From NCBI GenBank assembly GCA_907164885.2, contig OU015495.1:4958308-5022307 (forward strand): a stretch of DNA of 64,000 bases, given 5' to 3'. Within the stretch, counting starts at the first letter, position 1. Each line of letters opens with the position of its first letter. The stretch is from Dolomedes plantarius. Taxonomy: Eukaryota; Arthropoda; Arachnida; Araneae; Dolomedidae. The position numbers and the translations under genes were made by a program. This document shows, in pieces, positions 1-9,397 of this stretch. Under the pieces are notes generated by a model that did no database searches, was not told the origin of the DNA, and saw only the letters and a list, made by a program, of their open reading frames with translations.

Positions 1-478
1 TGAAAACGCGTGCTGGTCTGACTTTTTACATAATGGGTGGCAAAGTCAAAAAAACCTTCCACACGTTGTGTGGGGGAAAAACGCCACTACCATTTTACAA
101 AACTAACCCCGAAGGGTCCAGGTGACACCATCAAACAGTGGATTTGCAGAGTTGCGGATACTGGGCTGCCAACTGCGCCCTAAAATATCTATTTTAATTA
201 AAAGTGACAACACAATTGCACAGCATGACATTTCTTGACTGTATCTGCTCTCCCCCAATTTATAATGCACATGTGTCATGTTTTGTGAAATTAGTACATT
301 AGTGGTTAATTGGTATATTATGCGGTATGTATTTTTTTTTCTAGTCACTACATGTCCCCTTCAAAAATTTATGAAACAACAGTATGCCTTTTTTTTTTCA
401 GTGGCTCACCCCTTCCCCTCAAAATGTTTACACAGTATATACACTGGGGGAACTGCAAACCAATTTGGTTCGGTTTTA
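1..478. other. no gene recognised; DNA downstream of the gag-like ORF
   Basis: This is where pol and the 3' LTR of the minus-strand gag element would be expected. No reverse transcriptase, protease or integrase motif reads through on either strand, and nothing here matches the LTR-like DNA at 2653-2935. A purine-rich run lies near 405-420 as read on the minus strand, but no LTR start follows it that matches the other end. The short open frames are AT-rich chance frames. Confidence 0.5.
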
Positions 479-2518
479 TTAAAGGGTGGGAGTTAGAAAA
501 AGATAATTGATACAAGACTTGTTCATGAATGCAGCAACTTCCTTGCACCAGTCTGTCCAATCCGTGGAACCTCTCTTGATGGTCGCAGTCCTAGTAAAGG
601 GGTTCGTTGACCGTGTGGGCATCCTTCGTGCAGCAGGTCGTAGGTCCTGAGGCGCTGGTCCGGCTTGACGATGGACAGGAGGTCTCTTGGGAGGAGGCCA
701 ACCTTGCTGGGCGGCAGAAATCTTCCGTTTCCTGTACTTATGCAAAGGAACTATAAAATTGTCATTCTTCCTTTTGATAACCTTGTGTACCTTATCAGCG
801 ACGCATTCATCCTTTGATGGAGTTTTTGTAGTGCACACTTTACCTTTCTTCGTACTTTTGCTTGTATCGGTATTAGATTTTAATGCAGATTCTATTTTGT
901 CAAATTTATGCGCCGCACCAACGTGTTTAGTTACTGGCTTTATCCCTCTACTTGTGTCATGTTTTTCAACAAACTGACTCTGTTTTTGGTATTGGTGCTT
1001 ATGCGACTTCTTGTTTACCGCCTTAATTACTTCAGTATTTGCAGTTTTAATGCTGGAACCTGAAGGCGCTTTTTCACGTTTTTTATCCCCCTTAACTTTA
1101 GTTTTATCCTCTTTTGACGAAAAAGTCTCTTTGAAACTTGCGATATCAGAATCGTTATCATTTAAATTCTTTAACGCTGCTTCAGTTTTAGGAAGATTAA
1201 GCTTTTCGTACTGGCGCGTTTTAATGCAACCTGCGTCTATAACTTCCGAAGCATCAGCTAAACTACTTACAGTATGACTCTGTGTCAACTTTTCATCCTG
1301 ACTCTCAGTATGGTTTTCATGTACTTTATTTAAAACCATATTATCAACCTGGCCTACACAATCCTCATTCGGATGGAAACTTGAAATAATATCATCATTA
1401 CCTAGCGAGTTCCTACTATCGTTTAAAGAATTTTTATTGTCGTCAACTAATAAGTATTCACTAACTTCCGTAGCGCATACTGCGTCATCTACTAAATTTC
1501 CTTCATTAACAGATGTGTGAATATCATCTAAAATATCAGGTATAGCATTAATAATATCAGGTATAGCATTAATAGAAGTGTCAGATGATTTATTTTCTAG
1601 ACCACTAGCATTATTATCGGCACTATTTTCAGAAATTTGTACTGGAATTACCTCATCATTCCAGCTAGACTCACTTTCTTTATAAGCCACAAAAATACCC
1701 TGACTTTCACTATTCTCAAAATAATGATTACTGCTCGGACAAAATAATACATTTGACCACACAGTTTCAACAGGTTGAACCATATCATGTGAATCAACTT
1801 GCCAGTGCAAGTAAGGTGCTTCCATATTATTTACTTTAAGAGCACTAATTTCATTATAACGCGGTGCGCTTCTATTATTTTGCCTGCGGTACTGCTTACG
1901 CTGCTGGTTTGAAACTCGCGAAAAATTTTGGCGCGGCTGTATAAAACTTCTCGTACTTGAATGACGGTACGGGGTAGCGAAGAAATGCCTATTGTCATGT
2001 TTAGCTAAAGCTTGAAGGAGGGTAACCTTGCTTGTAATTGTTTGATTATCTAAAAAATCTTGAACACTTGGCTTCAAACGTTGGATAACTATTTTTAAGA
2101 TTACCGCTTCCGTTACCCCTTCTAAATATTCCTCACACTTGGAAATCTTTTCCGTAGCAAAATCTAACGCAGACTGACCTTCACGCTGCCTTAGCGAATA
2201 AATTTCCGCTTCAATTTCACTTTGATTATAGGTCTTTGGAAAAACGCTAAGAAACTGTTGCTTCAATGACGAATAGTCAAAAATCAGATTACTGCTTTTC
2301 ATACACGTGTACCACTGATATGCACTACCTCTTAAAGCGGCTAGAGCAATTTTAAGTTTATCCCCCTCTGGGGTGCATTGTTGCTGAAAGTAATGCTCAA
2401 TTTTCTTTAGGAATTGGCTTGAGGGGCCGCCATTGAAGGTGGCTTCGAATGGCGCAATTTGCTGAACCATAATTACCCGAGGAAAATTTCCAGCAGGATT
2501 TTGTTCTACAACACTCAT
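479..2518 (-). CDS. retrotransposon Gag-like protein, intact ORF without pol
   Basis: The open frame runs 703 codons from 2590. I prefer the internal Met at 2518 (MSVVEQNP...), giving about 679 residues, because the preceding 24 residues are a hydrophobic stretch typical of translated leader DNA. Residues ~25-170 of the shorter form look like a retrotransposon gag (capsid-type) domain: a helical block with FxxxIEHYFQQ, then LRGSAYQWY and a YNQSEIEAEIYSLRQ-type segment. A basic RQNFSR/QYRRQNNR patch follows. I see no CCHC zinc knuckle. The middle is acidic and Ser/Asn/Asp rich and includes a short INAIPDI duplication (1530-1575). The C-terminal third is Lys rich, then Pro/Arg rich, ending WTDWCKEV near 540. 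Family knowledge: Gag packages element RNA into particles. The ORF has no stop or frameshift, although every other element ORF in the window is broken. Recent insertion or host co-option are both possible. Confidence 0.7.
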   Translation of the reverse strand: MSVVEQNPAGNFPRVIMVQQIAPFEATFNGGPSSQFLKKIEHYFQQQCTPEGDKLKIALAALRGSAYQWYTCMKSSNLIFDYSSLKQQFLSVFPKTYNQSEIEAEIYSLRQREGQSALDFATEKISKCEEYLEGVTEAVILKIVIQRLKPSVQDFLDNQTITSKVTLLQALAKHDNRHFFATPYRHSSTRSFIQPRQNFSRVSNQQRKQYRRQNNRSAPRYNEISALKVNNMEAPYLHWQVDSHDMVQPVETVWSNVLFCPSSNHYFENSESQGIFVAYKESESSWNDEVIPVQISENSADNNASGLENKSSDTSINAIPDIINAIPDILDDIHTSVNEGNLVDDAVCATEVSEYLLVDDNKNSLNDSRNSLGNDDIISSFHPNEDCVGQVDNMVLNKVHENHTESQDEKLTQSHTVSSLADASEVIDAGCIKTRQYEKLNLPKTEAALKNLNDNDSDIASFKETFSSKEDKTKVKGDKKREKAPSGSSIKTANTEVIKAVNKKSHKHQYQKQSQFVEKHDTSRGIKPVTKHVGAAHKFDKIESALKSNTDTSKSTKKGKVCTTKTPSKDECVADKVHKVIKRKNDNFIVPLHKYRKRKISAAQQGWPPPKRPPVHRQAGPAPQDLRPAARRMPTRSTNPFTRTATIKRGSTDWTDWCKEVAAFMNKSCINYLFLTPTL

Positions 2519-2640
2519 TTTTAAATAGTATATAAGTACTTGCAACAATTTTATCAATATAAGTACACAGTACACAGTTTTTAATTTCAATTATGTTGTT
2601 CGTTACAAATTTAACGCTAACTACCAGGGTATATATATCT

Positions 2641-2651
2641 TTCGGGCGCCA
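2641..2651 (-). promoter_or_regulatory. primer-binding site for reverse transcription
   Basis: The minus strand reads TGGCGCCCGAA here. TGGCGCCC is complementary to the 3' end of lysine tRNA, used as a primer by many retroviruses and some Ty3-type elements. It lies ~120 bp upstream of the gag-like start and directly downstream of LTR-like DNA, the expected order. The match is short (8-11 bases), so the call rests largely on position. Confidence 0.55.
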
Positions 2652-2652
2652 G

Positions 2653-2935
2653 TATAGAGTAAACAGCTCACTTCTACCCAGACTTGGGTGTATATAATTT
2701 GAAGTGGCACTCTATTTGAATTTGAAGCAAACACAGTTTATACATGAAACAATGTTTATTGAATTCGTTGCACATATAATTGGCTTTTACAGCAATAAGC
2801 ATGCCTACTACTTGTACGGAATGTATAAACACAGCTTTCAAGAACAATATATTTTTATACTCACGAACAGTAAGTCAAACCAGCAGTACTGCCATGTAAA
2901 CTTCTGGCCCGCTAAGCACTAGCGCAGGATAACAC
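2653..2935 (-). repeat. 5' LTR-like segment of the gag element
   Basis: Read on the minus strand, this stretch begins TGTTATCC near 2935, has a TATA-like box (GTATAAAAA) near 2860, an AATAAA signal near 2757, and ends CTCTATA next to the primer-binding site. That order fits U3-R-U5 of an LTR. No second copy is visible in the window and the expected terminal CA is not perfect, so the boundaries are approximate. Confidence 0.45.
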
Positions 2936-3090
2936 CTTTTCAACCTTAACAACCTCCCCTTTCATAAATGACGCTGCGTGGTATTTATACTAAGCGCGTA
3001 TGCCGAAATTAGCATATCTAAAGCAGCTTCTTTAATTCACTCAAAAGTTCGATTCTTGTGAATCGAATCTTGTGTATACCTTACAACTTT

Positions 3091-3103
3091 AATTATGGAC
3101 ACC

Positions 3104-3108
<5 letters not shown>
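3091..3108. mobile_element. solitary mariner-type terminus
   Basis: TGGACACCCTGTATATA resembles the right end of the mariner-like element at 3904-4615 (ATAGACACCCTGTATATA) and likewise abuts a (TA)n tract. No partner end was found, so this is a relic or a partial copy. Confidence 0.4.

Positions 3109-3157
<49 letters not shown>
3107..3157. repeat. (TA)n microsatellite
   Basis: Uninterrupted TA repeats, about 25 units, between a mariner-type end and a pogo-like terminal segment. Confidence 0.95.
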
Positions 3158-3161
<4 letters not shown>

Positions 3162-3372
3162 CGATCGTTCCCCGAATGGATCCCCCTCGGATCTCGATCG
3201 ATCGTTCCCAGAACGATCGTTTTCCCGTATGCATCGTTTATTTCATCCAGTCCCGAATAAATTCCATAGAAAACAAGCAAAAACAGACCGCATGGATCGT
3301 TCCTCGATCCATCGTTTTCCCGCATTATTCATTCAGAATATCGCATCTTTACACTAATTTATCGGATCGATC
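3158..3372. mobile_element. pogo-like terminal fragment with ATCGTT repeats
   Basis: Short degenerate repeats of CGATCGTTTTCCCGYATRCATC fill this stretch. The block CGTTTTCCCG...CATCGTTT...CAGTCC resembles 5219-5298 in the same orientation, and that segment ends in a pogo/Tigger-type terminus. It is best read as another copy of the same element end. No transposase sequence accompanies it. Confidence 0.45.
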
Positions 3373-3399
3373 GTTTTTTCATAATAACTGAACCTGAAA

Positions 3400-3719
3400 T
3401 ATAAATGTTTCGATTGAGCTAGAATGACGCTCTAATTAAACAATGAGCAGAACATTTGAGATGCACGGTCTCGTATTTTGGTTCTCTCCTATTTAGAATG
3501 ATTTCGCATAATCGTACTACTACCATTATTTGTTCGTCGTTGGTGTTCCTTAATTTTTTAGCCCATGAAGTATCCTATTTTCGGCAACTCATTCCAAATT
3601 CTCCGACTATTCAACATTTCTGTTCTTATCAGCAATGGCTCACAGTCAGCCGACCTGAGTGGTTCCTGCTGTCCTCTGGCTTTTGTATTGGCCTTGGGAT
3701 GGAGGCGCTCCGGTGTTTG
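3400..3719. other. no gene or recognised repeat
   Basis: Flanking DNA left of the hAT insertion. Two overlapping frames at 3456-3765 cross the transposon boundary at 3728 and show no motif, so they are not called as genes. Confidence 0.5.
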
Positions 3720-3903
3720 GTCTAGGGCAGCGGTTCCCAACTGGTGGGTCGCGACTCGATACTAAAACTATCAGAAACCATCGAATAAACCATCAGAAAA
3801 AATAAGAAAAAAGTGCTTATTTTTGTCAACCATTTTCAAATCAGAACACAAATTGTTTATCAATAATCAATCTGTATCTTCAAAAAAGCATATATATATA
3901 TAC

Positions 3904-4615
3904 ACAGGGTGTCTATAAAAGAACTCCGTGGTTTTAAAAATTCATATCTCACTAACTATAAAAGATAGCAAAATTTAGTCGATTTCTCTGAAAAGAGTAG
4001 CTTAAAAAGTTTTACTCATACCAATTGGGAATGTTTGTATCAACTGTTGGCGGCGCTGCAGGGCGTTGACCTTGAAATGACGTCGCGAAATTTGAAATGA
4101 TGGCGACTCCGCAACAAAAGGCTCAATGTGTTATTTGGCTCATAGAAACGAAGTCTGTAGTTACCGTACAAAGAAACTTTCGAAGTAACTATGGTGTTAA
4201 CCCGCCTTCTGACAAAACCATTCGTCAATGGTTCAGTGCATTTAAGGAAACAGGAAGTGTTTTGAAGCAAAAGTCGCCGGGTAGGCTGAGTGTGTCTCAA
4301 GAGAAAGTGGACAGAATCCGAGCTTCATGCCTTCGAAGCCCTAAGAAATCGTTGACAAGACGCAGCCTGGAGTTGGGGTTTCCAAGATCAACTGTCGGTA
4401 AGGTACTTCATAAAAGACTACGGACATGGGAAGAGGTAGAATACCGTTTAGACGTCTGCCGTGCCACTAACGGGGCTCATATAGAACTTTACTAAGTGTT
4501 AAAAAAAACTTGAAAATGTAAGCTTTTCAGTCATGTATAAAACATGTATGTATGTTTTTTATTTCATTAAAATATTTTGCCTCAAAACCCCGGAGTTCTT
4601 TTATAGACACCCTGT
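3904..4615 (+). mobile_element. deleted mariner-like element
   Basis: Near-perfect terminal inverted repeats of ~32 bp begin ACAGGGTGTCTATAAAAGAA and differ at one position among the first 30. Both ends abut TA dinucleotide runs, in keeping with TA target choice. At 712 bp it is about half the usual ~1.3 kb because the middle of the transposase has been lost. It lies wholly inside the hAT element at 3728-4771 and so is younger. Confidence 0.88.
4097..4495 (+). pseudogene. mariner-like transposase, catalytic domain deleted
   Basis: A 132-residue frame in place of the usual ~340. Residues 1-35 form the N-terminal block common in arthropod elements of this kind (TPQQKAQCVIWLIETKS). Residues 36-108 are the paired helix-turn-helix DNA-binding region (TIRQWFSAFKETGSV, then RRSLELGFPRSTVGKVL). 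The frame then jumps to the C-terminal tail (WEEVEYRLDVCRATNGAHIE). The whole DDE catalytic core between them is missing, yet the frame stays open across the junction. The product could at most bind element ends, not cut them. The ATG at 4097 fits the family N-terminus. Confidence in family is high; function as an enzyme is excluded. Confidence 0.85.
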
Positions 4616-4779
4616 ATATATATATTTGCAATATTTGATGGTAAATTATATATACCTAAGGAAGGGATACGATACAAATAAGGTTTTTTACTCCACCATG
4701 GACCGATGGACCGTGGAGGTATTTCGATAAGGAAAGGTGGATCGCCAGCTGAAAAAGGTTGGGAACCACTGGTCTAGGG

Positions 4780-5218
4780 TGTGAAAAGTTTTGATTGCTG
4801 CAGTTCTACACTAGGAGATGAGTGTTTTACCCTGAAGCAGAACTTCCTGGTGGTCTTATGTCGGACCCTATCCAGTGCAATGGAATGGTTCTAGTTACAA
4901 ACCATTCTCGGCTGACGTTTCTTTATTCTCTCACACAATAACCGATACCGAAAGGAATGCAATTTGAAACACAGAAAAAATATTGTTTACTTGTGGAAAG
5001 AAAACCGCTAAAAAACAATTGAAGATTAAATACTTTTATTTGAATTAAAATTCCTGTGTACCTACGTGTATTTCTTTTTTTATGATTTTTATCTTGGATT
5101 TCAGTACAACATTGTAATTTTATCTTCAATTACACTACAGGTATGTATACATTTATATATGTGAGTAAATATATTTTAGGGATATCAAACTTTAAGGAAT
5201 GTAAATACTTTTTTGTAT
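4780..5218. other. no gene recognised
   Basis: AT-rich unclassified DNA between the hAT element and the pogo-type end. A short minus-strand frame at 4923-5129 shows no motif and unremarkable composition. Confidence 0.5.
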
Positions 5219-5298
5219 GTTCCCGCATCTATCGTTTTCCCGCATACATCGTTTTGGTCAGTCAGTCCCTTCGAAAACGATAGATCGAGATTCCACTG
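5219..5298. mobile_element. pogo/Tigger-type terminus
   Basis: Read on the minus strand the segment starts CAGTGGAATCTCGATCTATC, the pattern of pogo/Tigger terminal repeats, with TA directly outside (5299-5300). Inside are the same CCCGCATNNATCGTTTT repeats seen at 3158-3372. No matching opposite end is present. Confidence 0.6.

Positions 5299-5301
<3 letters not shown>

Positions 5302-5368
<67 letters not shown>
5302..5368. repeat. (TA)n(TG)n compound microsatellite
   Basis: About 16 TA units run directly into about 18 TG units, immediately outside the pogo-type terminus. Confidence 0.95.
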
Positions 5369-5370
<2 letters not shown>

Positions 5371-5702
5371 GTTTCTGTAATTAATGGCGAAGGAATAGCG
5401 TTGGACTATTGGAAAGCATGTGACAAAGAATTCTGCTCACTGGGAAAATATAATTAGTGGATCATTAAAGAATTGAAGAAAACTATTTGCAAGATTAAAC
5501 ATTGAGTCATTACCTCAAAAAGAAAGGGGGCAAGTTATTGAGGAGTGGAATTCGAGAAATGAGCGTTCTTGCATCGCTTTTATTATTCAGTGGATTTATA
5601 TACCTGGTTCGAAGTTTGAAGATCCTGTTTCTAGTTCCAATCCTGGCAGACATCAATGAATAGAAAGTGGGAAGGCTACACTATGTAATGACATAACTCT
5701 GC
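5369..5702. other. no gene recognised
   Basis: Broken frames contain a run QKERGQVIEEWNSRNE near 5518, which might be a decayed element ORF, but no domain can be named. Confidence 0.4.
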
Positions 5703-5783
5703 ATAATTTTATATTATGAGATTTTATATTATGATAATTTTATATTATGAGATTTTATATTATGATAATTTTATATTATGAGA
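5703..5783. repeat. AT-rich minisatellite, ~31-bp unit
   Basis: Alternating blocks ATAATTTTATATTATG and AGATTTTATATTATG form a 31-bp unit repeated about two and a half times. The two halves are themselves near duplicates, so the array arose from a ~15-bp unit. Confidence 0.85.
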
Positions 5784-6298
5784 AATCGTTTAAAAAAGTG
5801 TGTAAATGACAAAAACAATATATGAGGTGTGGTAGGGTTTATTGGTGGGTTGTGATTTAGTATAGTAGTAGGCAATGATACCATTACTCTGAATTCTAAA
5901 CAATACATTAATTTATTAACATAACATATATTAGTACACATTCAATTAAATCATTAATAATTATCAACCTAAAGAAACACTCATTATATCAAGGTATTAC
6001 TTAACTGTACTATTTCACTTATTTAAATTGATTTCATTTCAGTACGCAATATATATTATTTCTTAACTTTAGCCTATATTATAGGATTCGGGGATTTATT
6101 GACTTTTGGCAATAGGTAATGAAAGGTTACCTCCATTTTTTGCAGACTGCAGAAGGGAAACATTGGCCGGCATAATCACGTGCATCAATTGGGATAACTT
6201 TAAACAGGATTCACTTTCGCTGGGAAACGCAGTCATCAGAATCGCTATATGGCGCGGGAAGAGGCGGGCTTTAACGGCAGGATCGGTTCTCCCTCTTT
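5784..6298. other. no gene recognised
   Basis: AT-rich DNA becoming GC-richer from 6105. A frame at 6106-6501 extends into the 62-bp tandem repeat and has no recognisable domain. Confidence 0.5.
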
Positions 6299-6495
6299 GG
6301 CTTGTGGGGGTCAGGCAATCTGTATTGGTTCCGTTGCTAAACTATTCTCCTGTCATCGGTAGCTTGCAGGGGTCAGGCAATCTATCCTGGCTTCGACGCT
6401 CCTCTATGCTCCTCTCATCACTAGCTTGCGGGGGTCAGGCAAACTCTCTCGGCTCCACTATTCATCTGTTCTCCTCTCATTGTTGGCTTGCAGGC
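6299..6495 (+). repeat. tandem repeat, ~62-bp unit
   Basis: The motif RGCTTGYRGGGGTCAGGCAA recurs at 6299, 6360 and 6422, with a truncated fourth start near 6484. The spacing is 61-62 bp. The intervening sequence (TCCTCTCATC...) is only loosely conserved, so this is a diverged minisatellite. Confidence 0.8.
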
Positions 6496-7361
6496 TTATA
6501 GCGATGCGCTAAGTCTGGGCGCAATCTCCCATATAATCTTTTTAAACTTCTCGCTTACGAGGCTACTACTCTATATTCGTGTGCTAAGTCTGAGAGTCAA
6601 AATCAATCTTATCCTTTTTCATATTCTCACTCTCTCTATTTTTTGTCTTCTCAACACCCCGCCTTTTACATTTTCATTCGTCTCTCATGTTCAACCTTTT
6701 CTCTCACTTCCACTTCGATTCGCTAATTTTTACGCCCTAATTATTTCTTTAAATCATTCAGAGTGAGGGGCGTTTCATATTAAAAAAAATCCGCCTTCGA
6801 CTCACCCCTGTCTTTCTAGGGATCATGTTTTCCCAGAACATCTATGTGTGGGGTCATCTTCTCTTCGCCAACAATTCCCTTTTCATCTCGATGTCCCCTC
6901 TATGTAGCCCGCTCGCTGTTTCGTCTCTTAACTGTTGCTTTTCAATTTCTTCTTCTTCATCCGGTCCTTTGTATAGGCAAGCGCCATTTCAATTTTCTTA
7001 TTTTACCCCCGTTTGTTCGATTTAATTGGGTTGTCTGCCCCTTTCGAACTTCTAACATACCGTATCCCCACGACATTCTTCTTGTATCGTCTGGCGTCAT
7101 TTCACTGTTTCATTTTCCGTCCCGTTTGTTAATTGGTTTTTCTGCACCTTTTCTATTTTTTTTATATGTCATAATCCACGACATGAGGTATCTTATCAGC
7201 TGCATATATGATCTTCTTTAAGTTTTATAAATGTAAATGGTAAAAGCTAGCCCTTAGGAGAAAAAAAGTATTACCGATTGACCTAATATATTTAAATAAA
7301 TGGGTGTTAATATTTAAAATTTATAAAATTTAACCACTGAATACTTTCGTACAGTTTTCTA

Positions 7362-7364
<3 letters not shown>
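6496..7364. other. no gene recognised; pyrimidine-rich stretch
   Basis: The + strand is strongly C/T rich from about 6530 to 7160 with long TTTCTC/CCTTTT runs. Several overlapping + frames exist because stop codons need purines; they carry no domain and are not called. Confidence 0.55.

Positions 7365-7447
<83 letters not shown>
7365..7447. repeat. (TA)n microsatellite
   Basis: About 41 uninterrupted TA units. Confidence 0.97.
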
Positions 7448-7448
<1 letters not shown>

Positions 7449-9078
7449 TTTCTTCAGTTATTGGATCTTCATGTTGCTCGCCTATTCTTTATAGCTTTCT
7501 ATTTCCGCTTTAGGATAGATATACTCTCTTTAATTAATTGCTCTCCTCTGGCATTCAATTTATTTTCACTAGTACGCACCTTAAAAGGAAAGTTTTCATC
7601 TGATGTAAAATTAGATAAGTTGTTGGAACATATATAACTGAATTTCGCATTTAATCTTACACATGTCTCTTGTTAATCCAATCTTATTAAGACTGAATAA
7701 GTATATTTAGCTAAGAACTATTGAAACTTTTAACAGGAGCAAAGGATCTGATTCGCTTTGTCAGGGTATCAGTGATTTTTCTTTTTTGAAAAAGTAAACG
7801 TAATTTTACAACTATAAAGGAATTATTATTACAATAATTATTTTTTCACACACAGTGTTACACATCTACATCCTGCCTCCATTGGTTATTTTACACATAA
7901 AGCTTTGACTATTTAATTCTATATATTTCTGTAACGTTCGTAATTCCAAAAGAGTTCTGACAAAAGTCCAGAAGTTTATATCTCAGTAATGTTTATGAGT
8001 TGTGGGAGATGTCGGGTTCATGGAAGTTAAATTTAAGTTTTAGACATGGTTCGATGTTTGAAAAAAATCTTACGAGTGAAAATTGTCGATCAGTTTTTAA
8101 AAATTAGATGCTCTCGAAATATTTCTAAATAATATTTTATTCATATTCCATTTTAAAATAATAAATATAATTTTTTCCTTGAAAATCCGTTTTATTCTAC
8201 ATCTAAGGTGTCTTCACCTATCCTAAATTTTAAGATATGCTGTTTTTATATATAAATATCAGGAAATTTGCTAAAATTATTTATACATACTCTTTTAAAT
8301 CAAAATACTATTTCTCGGGGGAAAAAAGGCTACCTGTTTACGAAAGTAATGTTTCTGTGCGTCGTATGGTCTGAAAAATACGGTGTCGTTTCGACCCATA
8401 AATAAAAGAAATTACATGATTCATGAATGATTTGCGCGAATTATACTTACTAAGGCCTTTAACGTGAAGTCATTTCTTCATGTATTAAGTTTTATGAACC
8501 AACTTATTTTATTTGTACTAAATGAAGAAGTTTGTTCATATAGAAGAAAACTAATGCAGTTTTTACATTTGTCAAAAGACTTCTATGCAGATAGAACGTA
8601 TACACTCTGGCATAATAAGCTCTCATAAAAGGCTGAATAAAACATGTTACCACACTATTGGTCTCCAATTATAACCTATTCAATATTCTTATTAGGATGA
8701 AAGAAACTTACTTAATGCAGTAAATTTTAATATTCTACGCATACATATTGATATAATTTATGCAGTATGTAAATATAGAAATTTTTAAACAAAATTCTGA
8801 TAACATATACAGTATTCATTTGCAATACTAGTTATATATCAGTGACAACATTAAATATTTTTTGTATAAAAAATGTGTTTTAAAAGAGAAATATTTCTTA
8901 GAAATACGATGAGTAAACCTGCAGTGTTCTATTAATTACTTCATAATATCTGAAAGATCATTTAATCGGGTGAGTGAATCAGTTATGTCTGAAATAATAA
9001 TCATGGCGTGGGGTCTAATGGTAACGAGGCCATTAGAAATTCTCTAAGGGCAATTAGACGAGTAAAATTGTTAGTTAA
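7448..9078. other. no gene or recognised repeat
   Basis: AT-rich DNA of ~1.6 kb with no open frame of note and no recognisable element end. Confidence 0.6.
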
Positions 9079-9211
9079 CCTAGAAGTAATTGCAATATAA
9101 TTTCTCTCAGTGGATTCCTATGTAAAAATGCCTGAAAAAAACTATGGTGAAAAAGTCTACAACTAACTGGAGGCCTAATATGGCGGATTTTTCAAAATGG
9201 CCACCGTACAT
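9079..9211 (+). repeat. left long terminal inverted repeat
   Basis: The ~133-bp left arm of the 5.2-kb element. The inner end is the most conserved part (TTTTTCAAAATGGCCACCGT). Confidence 0.78.
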
Positions 9212-9397
9212 TTTTAGGTTTATAGTCAATAAGTCCTAAAGTAATACAAGTAGCTTAAATATGTAAAATTTAAATAATTAAATTGCGAAAATATCAGTAT
9301 ATAAAAAGTATTTTTAGTAATATTTTATTAGGAAAACATAGTTGCTAAACAACTGTAATCTATTATTGCTATTCGGAAAAATTTAGTATTATGGATT

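Larger units (their letters stand above)
3728..4771 (+). mobile_element. non-autonomous hAT-type element with nested mariner
   Basis: The ends are inverted: CAGCGGTTCCCAAC at the left and, on the other strand at the right, CAGTGGTTCCCAAC. The element is flanked by an exact 8-bp direct repeat GTCTAGGG (3720-3727 and 4772-4779), the length made by hAT transposases. CAGNGG termini are also typical of hAT. It has no hAT transposase. About 712 bp of its length is a mariner insertion (3904-4615), so the original MITE was roughly 330 bp. Confidence 0.88.

Noticed and set aside
687..1277. Plus-strand frames opposite the gag-like ORF
   Set aside because: Antisense shadows of the minus-strand reading frame.
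3037..3391. Four overlapping frames across a (TA)n tract on both strands
   Set aside because: The frames exist only because TA repeats translate as Tyr-Ile without stops; the same applies to frames over the tracts at 48.7, 52.8, 53.6, 54.4 and 55.0 kb.
6106..6501. 131-codon frame
   Set aside because: It overlaps a 62-bp tandem repeat, has no domain and its composition follows the local GC-rich DNA.
6488..7221. Overlapping hydrophobic frames of 66-125 codons
   Set aside because: Artefact of a pyrimidine-rich strand lacking stop codons.
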